DNA of 64,000 bases from Onchocerca lupi. Lineage: Eukaryota > Nematoda > Chromadorea > Rhabditida > Onchocercidae. This document shows, piece by piece, positions 11,639 through 23,473 of the stretch. The number at the start of each line of letters is the position of its first letter. Position 1 is the first letter of the stretch. Location of the stretch: NCBI GenBank assembly GCA_028564675.1, contig JAOVVO010000313.1:1-64000 (forward strand), given 5' to 3'. The notes beneath the pieces were generated by a model. That model saw only the letters and a list, made by a program, of their open reading frames with translations, was not told where the DNA came from and made no database searches. The translations under genes were made by a program, and so were the position numbers.

Positions 11639-14600
11639 ATGAGCAGAATGCAATCATGGATATATATTCTGATCGCTGTGCTGATAAGGGGAGTGATGGA
11701 TGAAGTTGAAGCTGAATCGATGATTGCTGCTTCCGCTAGTTTCAAAAGAATTGAAGAAATGTCTGGTAAGTGATTAATTTTAAATATTGGTGATAACAAT
11801 GACCTTTTTTTGATTTGATAAGCTAGAAGGAATTGATTGCTAACGGAATTCAACAAGTCATTCGTATTTCCGTCACATTTAGCATTTGAATAAAATTGCT
11901 GTAAAATAGTTATAATTTTAAAGTTTTGTTTCAATCAAATGATTAGACGATCCCTTGACAAAAGAAAAAAAAGTTTTCCTGAGTTCCCTCTTCTTTCTAT
12001 CAGGTGCTAAGAAATATAAAAACCAAACTTTCAAAGTTCGTTAGTTTATAATTTTCATTAATTGCATATCTGTTGTTTGTTTATTGGATTTGTTTTTAAT
12101 TTTCTTAATTTCTTAAAGTTTTTTCATTGGTCTACCTTTATGTTTTATTCATTATTCTAATTTGTAACTATCAAATCGATTATTGAAAGAAACAAAAGCT
12201 AATATATTGAGAGAAAAGAGTTCTTCTGCACTTCTGTTTGTGCAACATTTTTCATGATTTTTTCACTCATTAATTTAGGTCATCTCATCTTTGCTTTGAT
12301 TTTTCGAACTCTTTCAAAAAACTCAACGGATGACCTGCAATTGCTACTGTTTAAAATTTCTGATTTTCATAATTTAAAATAATTGTTCCTCTTATGTTGG
12401 ATAAATTTCTGGATAAATAGGTGAAACGAATAGAATTAAAATATGCAAAAGTATTGTCACCCTTCCTATTAAATACAAAATAGATGTAAAGTACAGAATA
12501 AATGCAATTAATGTAAACTACAAATACGAAAGAGTCCTTCGTTTTCTTCATTCCAAAAATTGAAGATATTTTTTATCGAACTTTCTGATGAAATCCTTTC
12601 TTTTACCTATTCTCGTTTCTCATTACTAACTTCAGCAGTTTACTTTTCAGATTACGGGTTTGATAATTATTTTGAACAGTTGCAAATTAATTTTCAGATC
12701 CACTGGATTGTTCGTTTGATAAATTACCTGCTTTAATCGGGCATAACAACTTTTCGGTCCTGGGAATGCTCCAGAATTGTGCAGTATTTTATATTCTGGG
12801 TGATAATATCAAACCTCACACCAATATCAATCTTTCAAAAATTGAACGCTCATTGAATCGATGCCAATCAACAAAACCGTTGTTTTATAAGCGAAATAAC
12901 AGTATTTTTTTTAACGAATTTTGGGTTTAATCCATTTATTTCCTACAATTACAATAGCATCGCAATGCGTCTTCAACTTCCTTTTAATGAATAAATTGGA
13001 GTTGAATTCGCTTATTTATGAATGAATTGCTTAAATCGCATAGTTGTCTTATGATATGAAATACTTTCAGCCATTTGAGACAGAATTCATAGGTCTTATG
13101 CAAAATTAATTATAAAATTGAGCTTTCCGATCGTTACATTTAATGTTCCGACGATTAAATGCCCGGATTGGCTTGAATCAATAAATGCAAATATTAATCT
13201 GTCAATTTGCCTGATTAATTTTGCTTTTATGTTAAAAGTAGGGAATCCAGTATTTCAGAATATCAATTATTGATAGCACAAAAGATGAGTATCTATACTG
13301 GTCAATGTGTGTGGCAAAATAATTCAGATGTTTATCTCAGTTGTTTATTTGATCGGAAACATTGGAAAAAACATTCAATCAGACCATCGGCAAGCGATGA
13401 TACGGAAATAATCGGACATATTACCGATGTCGATACTGACATCCTTCATGTCTTTTATATTGACGGTCAATATACATCTTTCATATAATTCATCATAAAC
13501 TTCTTTCCATTTAACAGATGACTTTTATATTGTTACTGTTACGGCAAACTAACTAAGCGATGTTTTTAAACTAAACTCTTTCGCCTCATTGTTAGAACTT
13601 AAATGTTAGTTGTAAACAGTCGAGAATCAAATTTATTTCAATCAAGTTTTTTCAAGAGTTCTAAAACTCAGAATAAGGCTAATATAATTTCTTACTATGA
13701 TGATGGATTTAAGCCTGTGGATAATTCAAATTTGACTGCGGTAGTTTTTTGAATTGTTTCCGATCGAAATTTTGGCAGAATGATATTGAAAGAAAGTCCC
13801 CAGCTACTGGGAATATTTACTAGATAATGGGAATGATCATTTTGTAAACTTTGACCACAATTGATCGATGAAGAATGACTTTCTAAATATGAAATTGAGG
13901 CTTTTCAATTAATTGATTTCATAATCAATCAAAACAAGTAATGATTAGTAAGTAATCAAAAAATTCTTTCTAGTGTTACGATAAATTTTTATCATTATTC
14001 TATCATATACTTTGTTTTTGTCATAAATAGAGATCGTAAGTTTTTATGATGAATTTGAAATAGCAAAAAATTGATTAAATGAATTTTATCGCAATCATTT
14101 TTAAGAAAATGGAGCTATCCTTGATTCAACATATAACATTTCATCGGAGAAATTTATCAAACAAGCAGCTTTGCAGCAGAGGAATTTAAAGAAAATATCC
14201 TACGATTCCGATCGTCAAGTTAGTTTAGCAAAATATTCCTTATTTAAATAATAATGAGCTTCAGGATGAGTGTGGTTATTTTTCAGTTTTATTGAATTTC
14301 AAAATTTTTAAAAATTCTCATATAATAATAGAGTTCAATCAAATTCTGAATTCATCGTTTCAAACAACTTTCAACGTAGCATAAATTCTTAAAGAGCAAT
14401 TAAAAATCTTTCAGTTAATGTATATGCTCACAAATGAAATGGTTTATCAGAGAGTGAAAAGCAATTTTGGTATTTTTACCTATGAACCAACTTATGCCAA
14501 AGTAAATAACTTTGGTCGAGGCATCTATTCAACTTTCTCCTTCAGCAACCATTATTACATCATTCAAAAGGTAAATGATGCTATACTTGATAGTAGAAAT

Positions 14601-15106
14601 TTATGGCAGTAGATATATTTTTGAAATCTCTTCGAATCAAGTTGTAAATCAAAGATCACTTCGCTAATGTTTTCCCTCATTCATGTTCAAGCAAATCATG
14701 AATTCGGGTTGGACTAAATTACGTTAAATCTATCTTTTCCACAATCTTCTGCATTCGTTATCGTTTGTTAGAAACTTAAAAAAGCATTCGCATCTGGAAC
14801 AGTGATAAAATCGAATATTTTCAGATGACAAGTGATGGCCGTGTAGCGTATTATGCGGGGAAGGAAGGCAATCCTGGACAGGTGTGCATTGCGGAGGTGT
14901 CACCGGACGAAACGCTTTACATGTCATTATTCGTCGGTGCAGGTGATAAATCAGCTCATGAGCGGATTCAAAATCAACTTGCACCTAAACCTACGCCACT
15001 CATCCCCGATCAAACAACTGCAATGCCGATGACTGCTTCTAGGCCTTCATTCCAACTTGCTTTATTTGTTCTCCTTGTACTGCTTTTATGTAATATTTCC
15101 AGGTGA
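11639..15106 (+). CDS. secreted, C-terminally anchored orphan protein
   Basis: The product is a predicted extracellular protein of unknown function, 328 residues. Exons: 11639-11765, 12698-12799, 13259-13465, 14106-14218, 14415-14570 and 14825-15106. All introns are GT-AG and the phases agree throughout. Residues 1-26 form a signal peptide (MSRMQSWIYILIAVLIRG...). The last 19 residues are a hydrophobic run (LALFVLLVLLLC) after a Pro/Thr-rich stretch, as in a GPI-attachment signal or a type I membrane tail. The body has scattered cysteines and N-glycosylation sequons (NFS, NNS, NIS). A YYAGKEGNPGQVCIAEVS motif lies near the C terminus. I do not recognise the family. The exon 2-exon 3 junction is the least certain, because exon 2 remains open to 12928. 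It may be a nematode- or filaria-restricted surface protein. Confidence 0.65.
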
Positions 15107-15499
15107 AAAACTGAAACAATCCTATTAAATTCATTTATACAGTCCTAAAACCAAAGTTTAGGTTTCATTCTAACCATGCAAATGAAATGCTTGCAAATTT
15201 TTTAAATTTAATTTGATTCCTGATTTTTGCAACGAATTTTAGTTATACTGAATATGACACTAATGATTCTTTGATCTTCACAATTCAAAAAGCATAATTC
15301 TTCAATGGCTGCAGAATTTATTCCAGTTTTCCTGGATGGAATCAAAATGTTGTACTGCTGCAGTGCAATTCTTAGGAGCTTATACTCTTGTTCGATAAAA
15401 TTTTCTGCAATATTTGATATTATCAATTTTCTTAAATTAGAGAGTTCAAAATTCTTCTAAGGCATTACTAAGGGTAAATTTTGTTCACAGCTTTACTCC

Positions 15500-15760
15500 A
15501 GTTAATGTGTGCTTATTTTCTTTTTTCGCGTGACTGGAATTATCCGAAAGTTCAGACAGTAAAATATGTTTTTAAATCGATGAATACTTTTTATGGTCTG
15601 TGAAATTTCGGAAATTAAAATGAAAAATCCATTAAATTCACTTCAAAGTTCTTGTGATTTTCTGTAATTAAAAAAATGACAAGCGAAATTGCAAATCTGT
15701 CATTTCGACGAAATCATAGAAGTCGCTAAACAATGATTTTGAAACTTAACTGAGGTTCCA
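15500..15760. repeat. divergent dispersed repeat, copy 1
   Basis: This segment aligns by eye, in the same orientation, with 20940-21215. Shared landmarks in order are TGTGAAATTT, ATTCACTT-AAA-TTCTTGTGAT-TTCT, ATCATAG, and a GTTTCAAAA/GATTTTGAAA-like end. Identity is moderate with indels. No coding capacity is visible, so it may be an old non-autonomous element or a segmental duplicate. Confidence 0.45.
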
Positions 15761-17173
15761 CATCAGTTTGCTGATTCTGAATTCTACCATTAAAAATGAA
15801 AATTTTAAAAAATTTACGAAGATTTTTTGAAGTTTCAAAAAGTAGCAGATCGATAATTAATTCATTTTATTTTTCTGCCTGTTCGATAATTTAGATGAAT
15901 TTCATACAATCATTCAGATTATTTTGTTTTTTCATAAAATTGTTTTATTTCATTTTTTATATTCTCATGATATCTATGTGTGCTTTGCTGGTTTTTATTT
16001 GGTATTGAAATCCATATATTTATTTGCAAAATTTTTCATTTACTGCAAGTTAAATTCCAGAATTGAAAAAATCTGAGAGATGAGATAAAATGATTTCAAA
16101 CTTCATGAAAAGAAATAAAATGATGGAAAGACTGCTGTGTGGAATCGAAGTCAACAACTGACGTGGATTTTTTAAAAGCTAAATTTTCAAAAAAATTTTT
16201 TTTTCAAACATTTTCGAATTTTTCTCAGACTAAAGTTTAAATTTATATTTCCGATATTATCTTTTAATTATTTTATTTAAATTTAGTTAATTAGTTACAT
16301 GGATTTTTAATTGCGAAATTTTGAAAAGATTAAAATTTTTTAATTAGAATCATAATAATTTCGTTGCGCATATTTTTACAATCTTTCGAGGATGAAATCA
16401 TAAAAGTTCATTTGTGAAAACTTCAGGAATTTCGGGTTTTATCGGTTTCCTTTTTTGGGTAATGGAAAGAAAAGATGAAAGACGTCTTTTTTGTCCGAAT
16501 CTACGTGATGCTTCTATTTTTTGTGACGTACTTACGTTTTTCCGGAATAAGAATTTCGTAAAACGTTACGCTTATTGAAGGTACAATTTCGGGTTTTTTG
16601 TTACAGTATGACCTTTGTATTTCTTACGATGTTTATGTCATCGTTTCATTTCCCTTTTCAAAGGAATTCTTGTAAAGATCAGTTTTGCTTTAAAATTCTA
16701 TCGATATCGTAAAATATATTTCTTATAAAATGAATAAACTTTGCATAGCTTTATAAATCACATTTGAAATTGCGGTGCTTAATTGTTTTGAATTAATAAT
16801 ATTGAAGGATTTCAGTTTATCGAATTTTTAATTCGTACAAAATTAAATTTTGTTAAAATTTTACATATCATTATCAGATGAAATTATTGGGTCCATTGCT
16901 CAACAATCATTTAACAACAAATTAATGCTATGATACTATTATCAATAATACAAGCATCACAAGATAATAAGAACATGTTAGTTATCGACATAATGCTGAT
17001 TGTCGCCAGACATTTCGACAATCAGTTAGTGATAAATAAACAGATGAAAAGTTATCTCTACTTTAAAGCAATTGGAAAGTTGCAAACTGCCATGACATTC
17101 CAAGCTTCCTTGTCAATTCTGAAAAGAATTTTAAAAAAATTATGCATTCAGTGAATTAAACAGACATTCATTT

Positions 17174-17194
17174 AAAAAAAAAAAAAAAAAAAAA
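17174..17194. repeat. poly-A tract (21 A)
   Basis: An uninterrupted run of A after an open frame of 74 codons at 16930-17154. A retroposed transcript was considered, but no other feature of one is visible. Confidence 0.9.
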
Positions 17195-20100
17195 CATAAT
17201 ATTTCAAATTATCAAACTATAATATTCTGAATTCAAAATAGTCTGACAGCTTTGCTTCGATTGAAAAAATAATTAATAAATGAATGCGATCAGAAGGCAA
17301 ATCTCTGATAGGATTTGATTCAACGTTCAAAGAGAAGAGTTCAATTAAGAAGGATTCTGATGCCGCTTCCTACTTCTTCTACCATCAATCCCCGATAAAA
17401 TAAATGAATATTTCAGTTATCTCTCTTGACTGTAATTCAATAAATACTTTTATCAACTCACATATTTGCGTAGTATATTTTAAAAGAATCAAATGTTTTT
17501 AAATTTTATCGAGTTTTCATTAAATTTATCATTTACTGAATTTATTATATTTTTTATATTGTTTCTTAAGCTTGTAATATTTTATCAAATTTTTGACTAA
17601 AAAATGTTTTTGCAAAATTTATTGTTCTTAAAAAAGAAAATTATTTGCCAACATATATACATTTACTACAGAAATGAAAATGATCGATACTTTGTTTCAT
17701 CAAAGTGCCAAAAATTAATTATGCCTTAATTATGCCATTATTCAATAGCAAAGAAAAGTAATTTCCGGCATGTAATTGAGAATTATTTTCTTGAAAGAAA
17801 TCGCATTCGTCGTAATCGAATTTTCGCAATCCAACTTAGTTTCGAAATGACATTCCATTTCAATTTTATGATTTACTTCAATAACCAATAATTCATCAAG
17901 CGAATGTTATGTAAAGAGTATCGCAACAATTTATTACAGGAAATGATGCATTTTTCATCGAAATTTTTCTTGTTTAAACATTTCAATAAACATTTTTAAT
18001 GATCATTTTGATTAAAAAAGTTGGAAAGAAAAGATCGAAGAAATTATTTCATCGAAATAATAATAGGCTTATTAAAGACATTTCTGAACTGGAAATAATG
18101 CAAAATAATGAAAAAAAATATATATTAAATTACTTCACTTTTTAATCAAAAATTTGTGTTTAAAAAAGAATTTATAGTCTATGCCTCGGTTAAAAAAACA
18201 AATCTGTCAGTAACAAAAATTTTTTTAGCATGAAAATCTCTGATATGAAAGTATTTGATATATTTGTAGGAGAAAAAAAAATGAAGTGGGAAGCAAAACA
18301 ATAGAGCAGTTTTTGTTGTCTTTCAACTTTTTTGTAGATATACCAGATGATGCTATCAAATAGTTACGAAACCTTAAATTATCATAATATTGTACTGAAT
18401 CGAATTCAAGGAGAAAACAAAATTTGCTTAAATCTAAATAATATTTATTTGCAATCAGCTATTTATTCGTAATCAAAATAAGAAATAACGACGAACTCGA
18501 AGCAACTCATCTGGAAGATTAATTCGTGGTTTGAATTTTATTAAGAGAAAGTATCCCTCTCTTCGCAATTTACGAAATAAAAAACTTCTTATAGAGGAAG
18601 AAAAAAAAGCAAAATGTTTAATAAATTCACAGTTGATTGCTAGACAGATAAGATGATATTTGGGGAAGTATTATTGAAAAGAAAAATTTACATTCTAATA
18701 TTATGCAAAAGTTGTAAAAACGTGAGCAAATATATAATAAACTTATGTGTCATTTCGAAAATCTTTTATGCAGGATGTTTAAATTTAAATTCAAATTTGA
18801 AATTGATGTTTCTTTTGCAGTATAACTCTAAAATACCTTACCTGAATATCATTATCTTATGGTTTGATACCATTGATCATTGTAAAATGAATGTTTAATG
18901 ACTTTTGATGAAGTCCAATTTTTCTATGAAGGATATAATTTTGCAAAATTAGCGTATTTCTGATGAATGCTGACAGTGCATTCAATGATGCTTGAAAACT
19001 CAACAAGTTTATTCATGGTGCAAAAAAATTTCAAATATTGAAAATAAATTCAGAGTATTGATAGTTTTATATGGAATTCGTTATTGCTTTTTGTGATAAT
19101 TAAAAAAGTTTAATTTACAGAAATTTAAAAGTAATTGGAGGAAAACGTTAAAACGAAAACGAAAACTTACAATAATTCTCGTCCCAACGTTTTTATAACC
19201 TGAATTATTTACTTTGAATATTACTTTATGTCAGTTTATAAGTTTTTTTTTATTGCACATATTATTTTGAAAAGATATATTTCCTTAGACCGGAAGTCAA
19301 TTAATTACCTTTGAAAAAAATTTTTTTATTTTGACGGTATTTAATTGACTCAAAATGCCTTTAAAAAAAAAGTTAAAAGTTCAAAGCTATTTAGACAAGT
19401 TGAAGTTCAATATTCTGATCACTTCAGAATTTTAATTGCAAATCATTTCTGTAATAGATAAAATGTGAACGTCATACTGTATGAAGAAGATATTGCCGGT
19501 TAGGATGACAGAAAGTTTTCAAATTCGAGTCAGTTGTGAATATTTTTTGTTCCAAATTAGATTTTAGTGACAAAAACTTTGTTCGAAAGTAAATCAAAAA
19601 TTGCAGCAGTTTTCTTCAATATCTTTTTTATTCTTATTAACCTAAAATTTTAGTTAGCGTATAAAAAATTCTGATCAACATCTTATGCAATATATTGTGT
19701 ATCAAAGATTGTTGGGAAAAAATTCGTTTGATATATTTGAAATGATTATAATAATATCTTAAAATTTATGTATGATTTTCAATAAAACAGTTATTCCAAA
19801 AGGTTTTTGAAAGAAATATGACACCTATTTTTATCGATTTTATTTTTATAAATGACTTTTTTCTAAGAATTTTTGAAAATTGTTGGATTCGTAATGTATT
19901 GCTATGAATCTTTTATCATAGTATATAATTAAACTGTCAGTAATAAGTATTAAAAGGTGGACATTCTTCAGTGTTTTTTCAAATTTTTATTTAGTCCTGC
20001 GTGGGATGGATATAGAATTATTCCGCCACAAAAAAATTTCAGATTATCACCATATTCTTGCTCCGAAAATTTTCACATGATTAGAAGGTGAAAATTAATT

Positions 20101-20939
20101 ATTCATTAAAAATATAATAGCAAGTATTTTCTTGGAAATCATTGAGGCATTGATATAGCAAAATTAAAAATGTGCAATTGCATGAAACGATTTGATTTCT
20201 TCACTCAAAGCTGATTAGGAATTAATTTAATTTTATTTGATTTACAATCATTTTCTCTAAGCTTTTAGAATTCATACACAAATAATATTAATCAGATGGC
20301 TCTTTTCTCTCTTCAGTTTCTCGCCTTTTCGATTAACACTTAATTTCAGCGCTAATTAGTTGAAATGATTCGAAAGTAAAGAGTTAATTTGAAAAGATTC
20401 AATTTTCAAATGCATCATATTTTTGCAGCCTAAAAAAATTGCAAATAATGTTTTTATAATTTATGGGTCGCTTGAAATGAAATGAATTGCGAAAACAATT
20501 ATCACTGAAATTAGACAAATTCGTAATCCACAGAAGAAAGCAAAGCTTTAAAAAAATATCACCACAAATATAAAAAGAAAAATTTACCAGCAGTTTTGAT
20601 GGACAAATTGATCAAAAATCCTAGATTATGAAGAATTTTTTACCCTCTACTTTAATTTAGCACTTGAAATTTAATATAATTAATGAGCAACAATTTCATA
20701 TTCATTTTCTGCATAAATTCTATCGTTAATGTTGCTGCTATTGGAACTAATTTTTGCAGCATTGATTGTCGAAATTCCATATTGTTGCTCCAAGTCTTTT
20801 AATTAATATTATTATGATAAACAGCGTGATTGATATTATAAAATATTATCAGTTTTGATATGATTAAAAATTACCAGTATTCTTAACTAGCGAATCTGAT
20901 GAATACCGTTAAATACATTTCTATTTTACTCCAACATGA

Positions 20940-21215
20940 TATATGCTTATTTTTTTTTTCACATAGTTGCAATGAACTGTTCAAGAATCGAAAGATTTTC
21001 GGAAAATATTTTTAATAATAATATTTTCCTTAATAAATGACATTAACGGCTTGTGAAATTTTGGGGATGAAAATAAAGAAGTCATTAGATTCACTTTAAA
21101 ATTCTTGTGATATTCTAAAATGAAGAGAAATGGAAAACAAAAGACGAAGAATGTAAATTTATTTTTTTTTCAAAAGATCATAGCGATCATTTAAAGCTAA
21201 GCAGTGGTTTCAAAA
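20940..21215. repeat. divergent dispersed repeat, copy 2
   Basis: Counterpart of 15500-15760, with the same order of landmarks and no reading frame. The spacing of about 5.4 kb and same orientation suggest an old duplication or two insertions of one element. Confidence 0.45.
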
Positions 21216-21525
21216 TTTAGTTTTTCCAATTTTTTTTCACAAAAAAAAGATCATAAATATATGCATTTATATTGTCTAAATTCTTAATTTTCGAAATTTT
21301 CCCACAGCCAATACAAATGGAATAAGTGGATGAAGTTCGATGTCTTCTAATATTATGCATTTGACCATTTTTGAAATTTTGAAAAAATGACTGAACGCTT
21401 GACAAAAAAAAACTTTCTTCTCCATTACCCATAATATATTTTCATTTAGAATTTCAATGAGTTAATATCGGTTGTTGGGAATCCGAAATTAATTTGCAAA
21501 AAAATGATTTTTCTGTCATCAATTT

Positions 21526-21735
21526 CGTGCATCCTTATGTAAATTATCTGTTACCAAAAAAGATTTGCGCATTTTTTGTGTAAATTATCAGGCGCCGACA
21601 AAGATTATGCATCTTTGCGCAACTTATCTGACTCCAACATGCTTGTGTATCTTTATGTAAACTATTTGGTGCCGACAAAGTTTTGTGCATTTTTTCGTAT
21701 TCTTAATGTAAACTGTCTAGCTTCGATGATCGTTT
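21526..21735. repeat. degenerate tandem array, ~40-bp unit, about 5 copies
   Basis: Successive units share a GTGCAT/GCGCAT start, a CTT-ATGTAAA-TATCTG core and a GCCGACAAAGATT-like end. Copies begin near 21527, 21567, 21609, 21645 and 21687. Divergence between copies is high. The array ends just before a TATATAAG motif at about 21747, so it may be part of a regulatory region, but no gene follows it closely. Confidence 0.6.
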
Positions 21736-23473
21736 CTCCAGTGACTATATAAGTATCCAACAATCTCATCACATTCATTACTCTTACATTTCTTTGTTTT
21801 GGATCGATTAGCTACACGAATCTTTTTGCTTCACATCACTATCTCCCTCAAACCCACTTTTTTTCACTTTTTTTTTTCTTTTCTTTTACATTGATCGCAC
21901 TGTAACCTTCATTACTCATTCTCTGTTTAATACTGAAATGAAGTATTTGTTTCACCCCTCTCTACATTTTCCATTTAATTATCCAAGTTCGAGAAATTTA
22001 CACAAAGTCCCGACACCGATCAGTCAAGAACTTTGTATTATTCAACAAAAACAAAAGTTTCTATCATAATTTATCTCCTTCTCGAATTTGTTTTGAAAAA
22101 CTAACATTTCTCTAAAAATGTAAAATTTGAGAATTATTTATGGAAAATTTTCTTAGCATAATCTGCCGTTACTGTTAACATGTTTATTTTCAGAAGAAAT
22201 TTAATACAGTCATTCTTAACTTCTCATAAACAAGTTTTCACGATCTTTTCGCTGCTATTCAATTTTTTTTTTTTCTTTTGACTTTTGATTATCCCAAAAT
22301 AATTATTCATTTACGACTATTTTATCCTGATTAAGTTATCTTAATTAATAATTTTTTCTTCTTAGCTAATTAATTCGAACAAATACGTGAAGCAAGAAAC
22401 ACAATCGAATATTAGTGCTCTGAACAACAGAAAGAAAGCAAAGATAAGGAAAAAACTAAAAGATAAGGAAAAAACTTCAAGTATGCGGATAACTTCGTCT
22501 TTCTTTAACATTTCAAATTTCTCAATGTAACCCCACAAATTAGCTGTTGAATGGTTCAACAAATGTCGACAAAAAATGGATTTTTGGAATCTTTTTTTTT
22601 TCTTTTTTAAATGAAAAATTTTTTCGTCTTGGCTTAAATTTTATAACTATTCATTTCTCTTTATGATTTGCAACAATTTTTATAATTACCCAAGTAAATG
22701 ATGTGCAATAAAATTATAGCTTTTCTCCAAATGAACTCTCTCTTTAATTTACTTTTTAAGATAGCATCCAAAGCTTGCACTAGAACTAAAAAAAACTAGT
22801 ATGAATGAAATTTTTTTTTTATTATTTCTGAGTATTTGATATTAAATTTATTTAGTTCCACTTTTTATGTATGTATTTTATTTTATATTTTTATATAAGT
22901 ATATCTTATTTTTTTAGATAATTATTATCACAATTATTGATAAAAATGAAATAATTCAGAATTGTGAGAAGATTTGAGAATTTCGGATTTGACGAAGTAT
23001 GTTGAACGAATAACAAACTCCCGATTTTCTTCATCGACTTTATTTAAAGCTTATGAACGCCAATTAATTAATTGAATTACAATATGGTTCTACAAAATTA
23101 GCTATAGTTGATTCAAGCAAGCCATGGAAAACGAGTCAATAATTGGATTAAAGTTAATAAATTTTTGCAATATTGAATAGTGCGAAAGATTGTATAGTAA
23201 ATGAAACGTAACAAATGACGACTATCAAAAAAGTTGCTGTAAAAATTTGAGTGTATACATCTGAAAGATGTTTCAAAGTAGGAGATGAAAAGCTGTAATC
23301 TCATTTTCACATTTCCTTCTCGTTGAGAGAAGTTCAAGAAAAATTGGGATAGAAGAAAATGCTCGAAATGATGGACAATTAGCGCTAACTGGATTGGCGG
23401 ATAGACGGACGATTGATTACTGAAAAATCAGACTTCAAAGGAAGGATAATCCTGAAATTTCTATTTGTTTAAC

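Larger units (their letters stand above)
15107..23473. other. gene-poor intergenic region
   Basis: No gene is supported here. The sequence is very AT-rich and frames are short. It contains one member of a divergent dispersed repeat at each end (about 15.5-15.76 kb and 20.94-21.22 kb), a 21-base poly-A run, a degenerate ~40-bp tandem array at 21.53-21.74 kb, and two fragments resembling the nematode SL1 leader at 21.97 and 22.68 kb. These are described separately. Confidence 0.6.
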
